DNA from: Anabaena azotica FACHB-119
GTDB lineage: Bacteria; Cyanobacteriota; Cyanobacteriia; Cyanobacteriales; Nostocaceae
NCBI RefSeq assembly: GCF_014697625.1
Contig: NZ_JACJSG010000015.1
Coordinates: 95,514 to 159,513, forward strand
Direction: 5' to 3'
DNA: 64,000 nucleotides
Within the stretch, counting starts at the first letter, position 1, and each line of letters opens with the position of its first letter. The position numbers and the translations under genes were made by a program. The notes beneath the pieces were generated by a model. The model saw only the letters and a program-made list of their open reading frames with translations. It was not told the DNA's origin and ran no database searches. Positions 16,768-26,205 of this stretch are shown here, piece by piece.

Positions 16768-19350
16768 TCACTTCTCCTGAAAAGTCCACACGCCTTCATC
16801 CCATTCGCTATCTGTTGGCGGTGACTGTAGCCAATGTTGACAGCGTAGTAGGTGCAGCATGGCGGCTTTGTCCTGGTTATCAAATGCTAAAACCTTGGCG
16901 AATTCTCCCCTAGCTAGAGGAAACTGTCGTCTGAGGTAGTATTGCCGACCTTTATGATAATGCTCAATTACTCGCATTTTATCACTGCTGATGGGGTCGG
17001 AACGTAAACCGACTAACTCATATATGGATACGGGTTCGTTTCTACCTTTGACGCGGATGTAATCTAGTTCTCTAGCCCAGACCCGATCTTGGCATGGCTT
17101 AAAGGTATTATCGCTAATGATAATGTCACAACCATATTGCTTACTGACACTTTCTAAGCGGGAACCCAGATTTACACCATCACCGATCGCTGTAAATTCC
17201 ATCCGCTTACTAGAACCAATATTACCGCTAATTACGGTATCAGAGTTAATCCCAATGCCAATGTTAATTTTCGGTTTATTGGCTGCATGACGACGTTGGT
17301 TAAATTCCTGTAAGCGATGGCGCATTTCTATCGATGTTTGTACCGCCATCCAAGCGTGTTCTTCTAGGGGGAGGGGCGAACCAAACACAGCCATAATGGC
17401 ATCACCGATGTATTTATCGAGTGTCCCTTTATGCTTGAATACAGCCTCTACCATCGACTCAAAATATTCATTGAGCATACTTACCACTTCTTCTGCTTGG
17501 AGATTCTCAGTCAAAGTGGTGTAGCCGCGAATATCGGAAAATAATATGGAAACGTCTTTGCGATCGCCTCCCAGTTTAGCATCATCCAATTTCAACAATT
17601 CTTCTGCTAATTCCTGGGTCATGTAGCGATACATCGTACTTTTGAGCCGTTTCTCATCACTAATATCTTCCATCACCACCAACGCGCCGCAAACTTGCTG
17701 GGGATCGCTGGCATCGGCAATAGTATTTATAGATAAATTAATGCTGTGTTGTGTTGACTCGCTGCTGATGAGTGTCCTGTCTGGGTAATATTGTTGGCGA
17801 CCTTTGGTATCTGTCCCATGTAAAGCATCGTCACACCATTTACTGAAATCACCTTCCTTGATGGCGATCGCTTCACTAATTAACTTACCTTTCAAACGCT
17901 CCTCTGATTCTAACCCCAACAAACGTTGGGCGCTTTCATTCGCCGCGATAATCGTCCCCACTTTATCTGTGGAAATCACCCCATTAGAAAGACTCCGCAG
18001 AATATCCCGTTGCATTTGTTCTTGCTGCTTGACTGTGGCGAACAATTGTGCATTCTGTAACGCCACCCCAGCTTGGATATTGAAAGCTTCCATGAACTCT
18101 TCGTCATTGCGGTCAAAACTCGCTTGGAAGCATTCGGGGGCTAAGGGCCAGGTATCTGGATTATAGTGGGGGAAATCGCCGCTTTTCTTTTTATTGACCA
18201 GTTGGGTAACACCGATTAATTCTTGGTCGCCGTTGAATACGGGCATACATAATAAACTACAGGTACGGTAGCCGTTTTGCTGGTCGATTTGTTTGGCGGT
18301 TTCCGAGTCTGGATGGTCGTATAAATCAAAAGGAATGTTGAGTTTTTGACCAGATGCGGCGACTATCCCCGCAAAACCTTTACCTATGGGGACACGCAAC
18401 TCTTTTGTTGAACCATCATCTTGAGTAATTTTCGTCCATAATTCCTGGCGATCGCGGTCTAGCAGCCATAAGGTACTGCGATCGGCGTTCATCAGTTCCT
18501 TCGCTTCGTCCATCACCCGTTTAAGGGTATCTTCCAAATCCAGACTACTTTGGCTGAGGGATTTGACCGCCTTCATCATCGCCGCCGCCGCCCTTTGTTT
18601 TTGCGTCGCTATGTAAAATGAGCGCGACGACTCTAATATCAAGCGAATTGACGGCGCAAATTCCTGAAATAACTGCTCATCAGCAATGGTAAAGCCCCTA
18701 GTATCAATCCGTTCTCCCAATGGTGCATCGGGGGAGTTGAAGGATTTTAATTTGTTGAGTAATTGTACCACCGCCACCAGTCGCCCTTGGTCGTTCAGGA
18801 GCGGTAGAGCCAACATGGTGTAGGTACGATAGCCAGTAATTTTCTCTTGTGCTTGAGCAAAGCAAGAGCGGGGATCGTGATAAAAGTCAAAAGGTATGTT
18901 AATGACCTTTTTAAAAGTAGCCACTTCACCCGCAATCCCTTTGTCGGCGGGAATGCGAATTTCTAGCGGGCGATCGCCCTCTCCGGCGGCGACAATTGAC
19001 CACAGTTCTTGTTTTTCTTCATCCAGTAAAAATATAGTTGTTCGGTCTGCTCCTAGTAATTCCCCTGTTTTTAGGGTAATTGACTGTAGCATTTCTTGTA
19101 GAATTGTCTCAAACCCATGAGAATCTAACATCGACAGGGTTTGATGCACAACTTGGAGTTTTTGCTCAACTTCTGTAACAACTTGTTTAAAAGTATCCTG
19201 AGTTAAGGGAGCAAGAAACGTAGAAATAGTACCTTTTCTGCGGGCTAGTGCGCCCACAGGAGATGAAGTTGCTGGCAAGTTTTGTTCCTGGTTGTGTTGA
19301 CCACTCATCAAATCGCCAGTCTCCCTAAAATTACGCTGTTGCGATGACAT
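16768..19350 (-). CDS. cyaB2: GAF-GAF-PAS adenylate cyclase (CyaB2-type)
   Basis: An 860-residue class III cyclase. Two GAF domains occupy ~75-230 and ~258-440, a PAS domain ~465-570 (ILRSLSNGVISTDKVGTIIA), and the catalytic domain ~595-785. Metal-binding aspartates are D606 (ILFSDIRGYTTL) and D650 (KYIGDAIMAVFG). K646 and T720 (EFTAIGDG) sit where adenine-selecting residues lie in this family. The architecture, the 860-residue length and the GAF sequence match my memory of Anabaena CyaB2, whose tandem GAF domains bind cAMP and stimulate the cyclase. The product would be cAMP made in the cytoplasm. CyaB1 is a close paralogue, hence some doubt over the number. Confidence 0.88.
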   Translation of the reverse strand: MSSQQRNFRETGDLMSGQHNQEQNLPATSSPVGALARRKGTISTFLAPLTQDTFKQVVTEVEQKLQVVHQTLSMLDSHGFETILQEMLQSITLKTGELLGADRTTIFLLDEEKQELWSIVAAGEGDRPLEIRIPADKGIAGEVATFKKVINIPFDFYHDPRSCFAQAQEKITGYRTYTMLALPLLNDQGRLVAVVQLLNKLKSFNSPDAPLGERIDTRGFTIADEQLFQEFAPSIRLILESSRSFYIATQKQRAAAAMMKAVKSLSQSSLDLEDTLKRVMDEAKELMNADRSTLWLLDRDRQELWTKITQDDGSTKELRVPIGKGFAGIVAASGQKLNIPFDLYDHPDSETAKQIDQQNGYRTCSLLCMPVFNGDQELIGVTQLVNKKKSGDFPHYNPDTWPLAPECFQASFDRNDEEFMEAFNIQAGVALQNAQLFATVKQQEQMQRDILRSLSNGVISTDKVGTIIAANESAQRLLGLESEERLKGKLISEAIAIKEGDFSKWCDDALHGTDTKGRQQYYPDRTLISSESTQHSINLSINTIADASDPQQVCGALVVMEDISDEKRLKSTMYRYMTQELAEELLKLDDAKLGGDRKDVSILFSDIRGYTTLTENLQAEEVVSMLNEYFESMVEAVFKHKGTLDKYIGDAIMAVFGSPLPLEEHAWMAVQTSIEMRHRLQEFNQRRHAANKPKINIGIGINSDTVISGNIGSSKRMEFTAIGDGVNLGSRLESVSKQYGCDIIISDNTFKPCQDRVWARELDYIRVKGRNEPVSIYELVGLRSDPISSDKMRVIEHYHKGRQYYLRRQFPLARGEFAKVLAFDNQDKAAMLHLLRCQHWLQSPPTDSEWDEGVWTFQEK

Positions 19351-20203
19351 AGGTAATTTTTGATATAGCAGGATTTAGACTTTTAAGAATTTATTTAAGT
19401 GTTGCTAAATGCAACAAGGGATGGACATTACACACAGTGTAATCTGTAGTTCAGTCAGCGTCATCCTGGCCTAATCTTGGTTTTGCCTATCTTCACCTAC
19501 TAATTCCTTACAGCCACAAAAGTATAGACGATAACGCGGGAGCGATCGCTAAGTTCACAGTTATACTAGCAAATCAAGCTATCACCTGCTTGACCAACTC
19601 TACTCATGGGAGTAGTGTATAAATTAGGATTCCCAATTTTCCATCCCAAATAACACATCGATGGAAATAGTGCTTTTCATTTAGATGAAGTACATCACCC
19701 TAGCCCAAGCTTGACTAATTTCTCCCCTCTGTAAATCTATACTCCATCCCAGAGAGAAACGCTGTAATCTAAGTGACAAGCTCAAGGTCAACTTATTTAC
19801 AAGTGTTAACAAGCTCTCAATCCATCTAACCCACAACAAAATCCAGCCCCAGCTAACCCAGCAACTATTTAATCATCTGGAATTGACCCAAGCTCTCAAG
19901 TCTGTGTTTAATTAGCAAAACTTTATGCAGCTACAACCAAAGAGTTTATCAAAATATTTCCTTTGCATCCCAGTCGCTAGTTTTTATAGTCCAGCAAGTA
20001 GCCGTACACCAGCAAGTTATAAACTTTTGTAACAAATCTTTCGCCTTTGCATAAAAGCGAAAAAGTGAACAGATGAGATAGTGAAAGCAACCCTTGCGGA
20101 AAATACTGAGATAGTGATTTGCTGTAGACGTTTTTTCAAGCTCGGCAATTACTTATCGATATTTAACTCAACTCCTACGTTTTGAAAAAGGTAAATCTAC
20201 CCG
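19351..20203. other. Non-coding spacer upstream of cyaB2-like gene
   Basis: About 850 bp shared by the minus-strand cyclase gene and the plus-strand proline-rich ORF. One HIP1 site lies near 19542. A 35-codon ORF at 19924-20031 (MQLQPKSLSKYF...) has no visible ribosome site. No repeat family member or RNA gene was recognised. Confidence 0.4.
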
Positions 20204-20446
20204 ATGAATAGCAGATCAGGACAAGCTAGCACCTTAACAAAAAGCAGAGTAGCCCCATCTTGGCAAAAAAGTACCTTTGCTATCAAACCTAGTTTCACCA
20301 TAGAAGCAATTCAATGGCCCCCACCACCACCGGGTCCTAATCCAAAACCATTACCTACACCTACACCTACACCTCCACCTCCACCTTCAGCGGTTCCATC
20401 TAACCCAGAAGAAAATACAGATCCTGCTGACCCAGCAAGTATTTAG
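20204..20446 (+). CDS. Proline-rich small protein, unknown function
   Basis: An 80-residue ORF with an unusual C-terminal half: WPPPPPGPNPKPLPTPTPTP, then PPPPPSAVPSNPEENTDPAD and ASI. The N-terminal half is basic and Ser/Thr-rich with no signal peptide. An aaaagg purine patch lies about 14 bases before the ATG, which is weak support. It stands alone, 480 bp before the haemagglutinin-like gene. It could be a real small protein (linker or exported peptide) or a chance ORF in C-rich sequence; the regular Pro-Thr pattern argues for selection. Confidence 0.4.
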   Translation: MNSRSGQASTLTKSRVAPSWQKSTFAIKPSFTIEAIQWPPPPPGPNPKPLPTPTPTPPPPPSAVPSNPEENTDPADPASI

Positions 20447-20595
20447 TCAACTGGAATATCTACAATAAATCGCATTCCTCAGCTAGATAAACACTTTTTT
20501 ATCTAGCTAATAGTTTTTGGATGCTATGGGAGTCTGGTTGCTGCTAAATTTGTTTGCGTAGGGAGTGGGGGCGGGTTCACGAAGATTATCATTAA

Positions 20596-20811
20596 TTAAC
20601 GTGAGTTCGACCAGTGCGGTTTTGACCTCACCCCCAACCCCTCTCCTACGAGGAGAGGGGAGTGTAGAGTATGAGATATTAAGGATAAATTAGGCTTTTA
20701 AAGCCTATCTCCTCTTAGGGGAGCTAGTGCGTTGGGCGGCTCTGCCGACTTGTAGCAACTGGCGTGAGAGGATATGGAAGTGGGTTTTTTCAGCCGTCGA
20801 ACTCAGGTTTA
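20596..20811. mobile_element. MITE-like palindromic element, copy 2 (diverged)
   Basis: Left end ttaacgtgagttcga at 20596-20610 and right end tcgaactcaggtttaa at 20797-20812, with one mismatch relative to copy 1. The left interior (gacctcacccccaacccctc) matches the other copies; the right interior is replaced by unrelated sequence, making it ~216 bp. It occupies most of the 478-bp gap before the haemagglutinin-like gene. Confidence 0.75.
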
Positions 20812-20925
20812 ATTATGGTGGATATTCATCAACCCGCCCCTACTTAATAAACCCGCTCCTACATGAGTAGGAAATAATAACAAGTGATTTTATCAACATA
20901 GTTTTGATTAGAAATAAAATTTTAT

Positions 20926-23346
20926 ATGGCATATAATAAGAATTTATTTTGGAAGTTGACCTGGATAAATGTTTTAGCAACTGCTGGAACATTAGCATTG
21001 GGAATAAACTTTCCTTTTGGAAATACAGTTTTTGCAGAAAATATTCCCAGTAATATTAAGCCTGATCAAACTCTAGGTAATGAAAATTCGCAAGTTATTC
21101 CAGACTACAATGGTAGTGCTACAGAAGCACTCAAAGGCGGAGCCGTTAGGGGAGAAAATCTTTTTCACAGTTTTCAAGAATTTAATGTTAGCGAAGGACG
21201 GACAGCCATTTTCTTAAAGCCGGAAATTAATACTAATATCAGGAATATTTTAGTTAGAGTGACAGGTAGTAACCGCTCTGATATTCTCGGTAATATTAAC
21301 ACTGCTGCTAATTTTTCTAATGCAAATTTATTTTTAATAAATCCCAACGGGCTTTATTTTGGTTCAAAAGCCTCACTGAATTTATCAGGCTCATTTATTG
21401 GCACTACAGCCAGTGGGATCACTTTTCCTAATGATATTGTATTTAGTGCCACTTCTCCCCAACCCTTACCTCTACTCAATATTAACGTGCCAATGGGATT
21501 GCAATTTGGGAGGAATGCAGGAGGAATTAATGTACAAGGTAAGCTAGAAGTGCCAACAGGTAAAACTTTGGCTTTAGTAGGTGGTAATGTTAATCTAAAT
21601 GGTGGAAGTTTAACAGCGCGAAGTGGTCAAATTGCTGTGGGAGGAATCCTAGAAGCAGGAAATGTAAAGTTAGACTTAGATAGTAATAATCAGCCTTTAA
21701 GTTTTGCTGACAACGCAGCATTAGCAGATTTATCACTTGAGAATAACTCCCTAATTGATGTAAGTACCAAAGTTGATGAAAGTATCAATTATGATAACTT
21801 GGGAAGTGGTTCTATTCAGCTAAATGGCAGACAAATCACTCTCAACAAAGATTCACAAGTAATAGCTTACAATTTAGGGACTCAACCAGGTAGAACAATC
21901 TCAATTCAGGCAGAACGATTAACTCTTCAAAATGGCGCTAATATAGGAACTTTAGTAGGCTTCCGTGATTCTAAACTCGTTACAGGTGATGGTGGCAATG
22001 TTGAAATTAAAGCAACTGATTTTGTAGAAGTGATTGGCATATCATCAGCATCTGGCAATCCCAGCGCATTGTATGCTTACACTTTTAGCCAAGGTAACGC
22101 AGGTAAACTAACAATTAACACTAGAAATTTAATAGTTGAGGGGGGAGGAAATGTATCTACAACTGCTTGGGAAGGTAGTACAGGTAATGGGGGAACTTTA
22201 GAATTAGTCGATTTGGATTTAGTCAAACTAAGCGGAACTTCACCCGCTTCAGGCCTACCACCTAGTGGCTTATTTACTCAAGCTCTGGGTCAGGGTAAAG
22301 CAGGGAACCTGATTATTAATACTTCAGCTTTAATTGTCCAAGATGGAGCGGTTATCACATCTGGTACTGGTGCAATTAGTCGAGGCGATGGAGGAATTTT
22401 GACCATAAATGCTACTGACTTTATAGAACTAAGTGGCACAGCATCCAATGGATTAGACCCCAGTGGTTTATTTGCTAGCAGCAGAGGAAGTGGAAGTGCA
22501 GGTTCTATATTTATTACTACAGGTAAATTAAATGTGAGCGATCGCGCTACAGTCACGGTAGAAACTTTGGGTGGAGGAGATGCAGGCACAATAGATATTA
22601 ACGCCCGCGAAATTAATCTCGATAATCGTGCAACTTTGAAGGCTACAACTCGATCAGGTAACGGTGGTGATATCAATTTGCAAATTGAGAATCAGTTACT
22701 TTTACGCCGGAATAGCTCCATATCCACAACAGCAGGCACTATAGGTAGTACTGGCAATGGCGGGAATATAAATATTAATATGCCCGATGGTTTTATCATT
22801 ACCGTTCCCGGTGAAAATAGCGATATTACAGCTAATGCTTTTGATGGCACAGGCGGCAACGTTAATATCAATGCTTTTCGCATTTATGGTATAGAAGCTA
22901 GAGAAAAAGAGAACCCACTCACCAATGACATCACCGCTAGTTCTGAATTTGGGGTAAACGGCACAGTTAAAATTGATAGCCCAGAAGCTGATCCTAACCA
23001 AAGATCAGTTAATTTATCAACTCAAAATGTTGAGCCTAAACTAGCTCAAGTCTGTCAAGCAGCTTTCGGAAAAAATCCTAACAGTTTTACTATCACCGGA
23101 CGCGGTGGTTTGCCAAGCAGTCCCGATGAAGTTCTCTCCTCTGATGCTGTTCTCACCGAGTGGATTGCTGTAGATAATGTGGAGAAATCCTCAAACACCA
23201 TTACCAACAAAATTTCTACCCCCACCGAAACCAAGATTGTAGAAGCTACAGGATGGAAAGTAAATTCCCAAGGTAATGTTGTTCTCACTGCCAATACACC
23301 CACCGCACTGCATAATTCTTGGCAAAAGTCAAATGTTTGTAATTAG
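20926..23346 (+). CDS. Filamentous haemagglutinin N-terminal domain protein (TpsA-like exoprotein)
   Basis: An 806-residue exported protein with an N-terminal signal region (hydrophobic WINVLATAGTLALGINFPFG, then NTVFA). Residues ~45-165 form the TPS/haemagglutination-activity domain, with ENLFHSFQEFNVSEGRTAIF and NLFLINPNGLYFGSKASLNL. Residues ~170-690 are repetitive parallel-beta-helix sequence rich in G, N and T (units like GDGGNVEIKATDFVEV). The end has a cysteine-containing region (LAQVCQAAFGKN...). TpsA proteins are secreted across the outer membrane by a TpsB/ShlB pore, but no TpsB gene is in this window. Typical cyanobacterial paralogue of this family; likely a cell-surface or adhesive protein. 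Confidence 0.9.
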   Translation: MAYNKNLFWKLTWINVLATAGTLALGINFPFGNTVFAENIPSNIKPDQTLGNENSQVIPDYNGSATEALKGGAVRGENLFHSFQEFNVSEGRTAIFLKPEINTNIRNILVRVTGSNRSDILGNINTAANFSNANLFLINPNGLYFGSKASLNLSGSFIGTTASGITFPNDIVFSATSPQPLPLLNINVPMGLQFGRNAGGINVQGKLEVPTGKTLALVGGNVNLNGGSLTARSGQIAVGGILEAGNVKLDLDSNNQPLSFADNAALADLSLENNSLIDVSTKVDESINYDNLGSGSIQLNGRQITLNKDSQVIAYNLGTQPGRTISIQAERLTLQNGANIGTLVGFRDSKLVTGDGGNVEIKATDFVEVIGISSASGNPSALYAYTFSQGNAGKLTINTRNLIVEGGGNVSTTAWEGSTGNGGTLELVDLDLVKLSGTSPASGLPPSGLFTQALGQGKAGNLIINTSALIVQDGAVITSGTGAISRGDGGILTINATDFIELSGTASNGLDPSGLFASSRGSGSAGSIFITTGKLNVSDRATVTVETLGGGDAGTIDINAREINLDNRATLKATTRSGNGGDINLQIENQLLLRRNSSISTTAGTIGSTGNGGNININMPDGFIITVPGENSDITANAFDGTGGNVNINAFRIYGIEAREKENPLTNDITASSEFGVNGTVKIDSPEADPNQRSVNLSTQNVEPKLAQVCQAAFGKNPNSFTITGRGGLPSSPDEVLSSDAVLTEWIAVDNVEKSSNTITNKISTPTETKIVEATGWKVNSQGNVVLTANTPTALHNSWQKSNVCN

Positions 23347-23460
23347 TCAGGTGACAGGTGACAGGTGACAGGTGACAGTTGTTAGTGATGATGAATATTT
23401 TCTCCTCTGCTCCCCTGCTCCCCTGCTCCCCTACTCCCTCATCTCCCCCCACTCCCAAAG
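23347..23460. repeat. STRR tracts (caggtga and ctcccctg units)
   Basis: Four tandem caggtga units at 23349-23377, then four cccctgct-type units at 23405-23437, followed by cccccactccca. They begin directly after the haemagglutinin stop codon and end before the Rieske gene. Confidence 0.85.
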
Positions 23461-23518
23461 AACCACACAAGCCTGTAAAATGATGTATCTTATGAGCCGC
23501 TTGAGAAGCGAGGTCTAA

Positions 23519-23869
23519 ATGAACTGGATTAAAGTCATTTCCCAAGATGAATTACCAGCCAATGGGCGTAAAGTGGTGAAGGTGGAACAACGTAATATCC
23601 TGTTACTCAACCATAACAACCAAGTTTTTGCGATAGAAAATTCTTGTCCTCACTTGAAGTTGCCTTTACAGAAGGGCAAAATTACCGATGAGGGAGCAAT
23701 AGTATGTCCTTTTCACCGTAGTGCATTTGACCTAACAACAGGTAATCCTACTACCTGGACTCCCTTCCCTCCTGGTATCGGGAAAGTGATGGGGATGATT
23801 TCTAAAGAAAAGGGACTATCAGTCTTTCCTACCCGTGTGGAAGAAGGTAGTATCTGGGTAGGAGTGTAA
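23519..23869 (+). CDS. Rieske [2Fe-2S] domain protein
   Basis: A 116-residue single-domain protein. The cluster ligands are C43-x-H45 (SCPHLKLPLQ) and C63-x2-H66 (VCPFHRSAFDL) with 17 residues between them, the canonical Rieske spacing. It has no membrane anchor or signal peptide, so it is more like a soluble Rieske ferredoxin (NirD or dioxygenase-ferredoxin type) than the b6f subunit. The electron-transfer partner is unknown; the nearest redox gene is the FAD oxidoreductase on the opposite strand, 119 bp away and convergent. Confidence 0.9.
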   Translation: MNWIKVISQDELPANGRKVVKVEQRNILLLNHNNQVFAIENSCPHLKLPLQKGKITDEGAIVCPFHRSAFDLTTGNPTTWTPFPPGIGKVMGMISKEKGLSVFPTRVEEGSIWVGV

Positions 23870-23917
23870 ATCATGGGGATTGGGGATTTAGAGACTTATA
23901 GATAAAATCGTCAAAAT

Positions 23918-23983
23918 GTAGGGTGCGTCAGTACGAGAAACCCTGGCTATAGCAAGAAAATATTCATCCTGACGCACCCCTAC
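23918..23983. repeat. 66-bp palindromic repeat (gtagggtgcgtcag ends), copy 1
   Basis: Ends gtagggtgcgtcag and ctgacgcacccctac. The interior differs from the three other copies (26088, 37214, 56264), which are nearly identical to each other. It lies in the convergent gap between the Rieske and FAD genes and may act as a bidirectional transcription end. Confidence 0.85.
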
Positions 23984-23987
23984 ACCC

Positions 23988-25532
23988 CTAGTCCTCTGTG
24001 TAATCAGCACCGGAACCAAATTTCCAAGCATCTACTAAGCGATGCCAATAGTATTGTTGTGTGGGTGGTAAATTTTTCATCCACGCCTCCAAGATGTGGC
24101 TCAGTGCAAACAAGGCTGTATAAGTTCCTAAGTTGGTATAATGCACCAGCCAATCTAGGAGATTTGCTAAACCCACTTGGGGGATTATTTTAGCTACTAA
24201 TGCTGGATGAGATAACCCAGTTTTTGCTAGTGTTTTTGTCAAGGCTGAAAACTGGACTATATCTTGCAAAAAGGGTTTTAATACTGGTGTCCCTAATTGT
24301 TGCATTTCTTGAAAAACTGTTGACAGTAGTTGATTAATTTGCTCTGGGGCAATGTTTTGATTGACACTAACACTCATGGCTTTTTGAAATAACCAAGTGA
24401 CGCTGAGGTTTGGTTGGTATGGTTGCAGTAATGTTAATGCTTTGGCTGATAATTGTTCTGTATGTAGGGCTTCTTCTATCCCCATTGTTAAACGCTTGAG
24501 GTGGCGTACCATTGCGCCAAAGCCGCCAAAACTCAAGGGTGATTGATTTCCGCTACTGTCTCCAACTGGGAGAATGCGATTCCAGAGAGTTTTTAGTGGA
24601 CTTTGGCGATCGCTAGGAAAAAACCCAAACAAGGCTCTTTGAAATTGTAACTGTCCTAATTCTACACCTTGATATTCTGGTAATAGGCGCAGATATTCGC
24701 CAAACAAGTCTTCTAAGCTCAAGCGTTGCGGATGAGCATCCATGTAGGTAAATAAATATGTCGTCCTCCCATCTCTAGCGGGGAAGGCTTCCCAAAAATA
24801 TTGGCATTGATTTTGTAATGATGTAAATGATAATATCAAGTCACCTGCATGATTTTCGCTAAAACCTTGAGCGCAGCTTCCCACAACTAAGCAAAGTGCA
24901 TCCGGTTTTTTCCCTTGACGTGCTTGTTTGGTGATGGGGGAAAGGTTTCCCATCGCATCTATTAACAATTTGGCTGTGAATTGGTGATTGACTTTTACTC
25001 CATCTGGATGAACAACTACTTCGCTAAAGGGTGTTTGTTCAAATAACTGTCCACCAACTGCTAAAAATCTTTGTTTTAAAGTAGCGAGTAAATAAACTGG
25101 ATCTACACCAATATTTAAGACATCCTTGACCCAAACTTCTGCACCATCCTTAAATTTGACCCTGGCTGGATTGTATTCTGTGGCGATCGCTTTTTCCAAC
25201 TCCTCCTCAGTCAGCAGATGCAATTCTACAAACACCGCTAACTCTTGACGAGAAATATTCCACTCCTGTTCTCTACCCCGTAAAATACCCCTCTCCAGCA
25301 ACGCCACCCGCAACCCCCGTACCGCCAAGGCGCAACCGATGATAATTCCTAATGTACCACCACAAATAACTGCATCCCAATCCACACTACCCAAGCTGGC
25401 TTGACTTTCCTTAACTACCGCAGGTATGGGCGCGGTATTTTCTCGAATAGATTTAAGGATATCATCAGCACGGCGTAAATTTCCTAAAACATCCCCTGGT
25501 AATTGGGAAAGAATTTCTTCAGTTAGGGACAT
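23988..25532 (-). CDS. FAD-dependent oxidoreductase (lycopene-cyclase/geranylgeranyl-reductase-like fold)
   Basis: A 514-residue flavoprotein. The dinucleotide-binding motif at 53-70 is DAVICGGTLGIIIGCALAVR (the usual GxGxxG becomes GGTLG), followed by an acidic ribose ligand in VALLERG. A second FAD-contact region appears at ~330-350: RILPVGDSSGNQSPLSFGGF, the GD box of this superfamily. The last ~130 residues are helical and include hydrophobic stretches. The substrate is not apparent. Similar long cyanobacterial proteins are annotated only as FAD-binding oxidoreductases. Convergent with the Rieske gene, so not an operon partner. Confidence 0.8.
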   Translation of the reverse strand: MSLTEEILSQLPGDVLGNLRRADDILKSIRENTAPIPAVVKESQASLGSVDWDAVICGGTLGIIIGCALAVRGLRVALLERGILRGREQEWNISRQELAVFVELHLLTEEELEKAIATEYNPARVKFKDGAEVWVKDVLNIGVDPVYLLATLKQRFLAVGGQLFEQTPFSEVVVHPDGVKVNHQFTAKLLIDAMGNLSPITKQARQGKKPDALCLVVGSCAQGFSENHAGDLILSFTSLQNQCQYFWEAFPARDGRTTYLFTYMDAHPQRLSLEDLFGEYLRLLPEYQGVELGQLQFQRALFGFFPSDRQSPLKTLWNRILPVGDSSGNQSPLSFGGFGAMVRHLKRLTMGIEEALHTEQLSAKALTLLQPYQPNLSVTWLFQKAMSVSVNQNIAPEQINQLLSTVFQEMQQLGTPVLKPFLQDIVQFSALTKTLAKTGLSHPALVAKIIPQVGLANLLDWLVHYTNLGTYTALFALSHILEAWMKNLPPTQQYYWHRLVDAWKFGSGADYTED

Positions 25533-25574
25533 GATATTAATTCAAAATTCAAAATTCAAAAAGCCATACATAAC

Positions 25575-25725
25575 ATAACGTGAGTTCGATGAACCTCTCC
25601 CTCCCAACCTCCCTCTCCTCATAGGAGAGGGAAGAGAAACGAAAAAATCACCCTCTTACTCCCCTCTCCTTGTAGGAGAGGGGTTGGGGGAGAGGTCAAA
25701 ACAACGCTGGTCGAACTCACGTTAA
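25575..25725. mobile_element. MITE-like palindromic element, copy 3
   Basis: A 151-bp copy of the element at 2066-2216 with the interior reversed: it begins with the gaacctctccctcccaacct side and ends with the gaggtcaaaacaacgctggt side. Its ends are ataacgtgagttcga and tcgaactcacgttaa. It lies just upstream of the FAD oxidoreductase start, in the 5' leader of that gene. Confidence 0.85.
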
Positions 25726-25794
25726 CATATAGTCTGGATCTGTGTATTTGTTGCATTCTTTTTTTATATTAGTATTACTCAGTTAAATATAGAT

Positions 25795-25917
25795 AGGACT
25801 TACGCAAGTGTCACAATTGGTGGTTGGTGCGTGACGCTACAAGTCTCATGACTACGTTCAAATATTTTAAGAGCGTCACACACCCTACAGAAAAAATATG
25901 CCAGTTGCGTAAGTCCT
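25795..25917. repeat. Palindromic element with aggacttacgcaa ends
   Basis: Ends aggacttacgcaa (25795-25807) and ttgcgtaagtcct (25905-25917) are perfect inverted repeats around a 97-bp interior (gtgtcacaattggtggttgg...). Related ends occur at 26055, 37448-37460, 56056-56204 and 56342-56354. Immediately after, at 25965-26019, a separate perfect palindrome has ends gtagggtgggcattgcccac and gtgggcaatgcccaccctac. Confidence 0.85.
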
Positions 25918-26054
25918 AATAGATATAGAAATCCTATTTGAATTTTGAAAAAGTCTCCGTACCTGTAGGGTGGGCATTGCCCACCATATCATAGTCTTGG
26001 TGGGCAATGCCCACCCTACCTACTTATGTACCTCACTCAGATAAAATGTGCTGT

Positions 26055-26153
26055 AGGACTTACGCAAGTGCCATAATCAAACTAACTGTAGGGTGCGTCA
26101 ACCCCAAGAATTTCGTACACATTCAAGAATTTTCCACATCTGACGCACCCTAC
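26055..26153. repeat. Half of the aggacttacgca element joined to the 66-bp palindrome, copy 2
   Basis: A left end aggacttacgcaagtg (26055-26070) leads through cataatcaaactaact into the 66-bp palindrome at 26088-26153 (gtagggtgcgtca...tgacgcaccctac). The matching right end gcgtaagtcct is absent, so this composite is truncated compared with the 56264 copy, which does carry a right end. The 25533-26205 gap is made almost entirely of repeats. Confidence 0.8.
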
Positions 26154-26205
26154 CTCTAAGTTAAATATAGATAAAGACGAATAAGTTGAATGGAAGGAAC
26201 TAGTG

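Noticed and set aside
17804..18166. 120-residue plus-strand ORF within the cyaB2-like gene
   Set aside because: It lies wholly antisense to a strongly conserved PAS/GAF region and has no family features.
19924..20031. 35-codon ORF upstream of the proline-rich gene
   Set aside because: No ribosome site and no recognisable pattern; such length is expected by chance.
22290..22676. 128-residue minus-strand ORF inside the haemagglutinin-like gene
   Set aside because: It is a low-complexity shadow of the repetitive beta-helix coding sequence, with no ribosome site and no recognisable motif.
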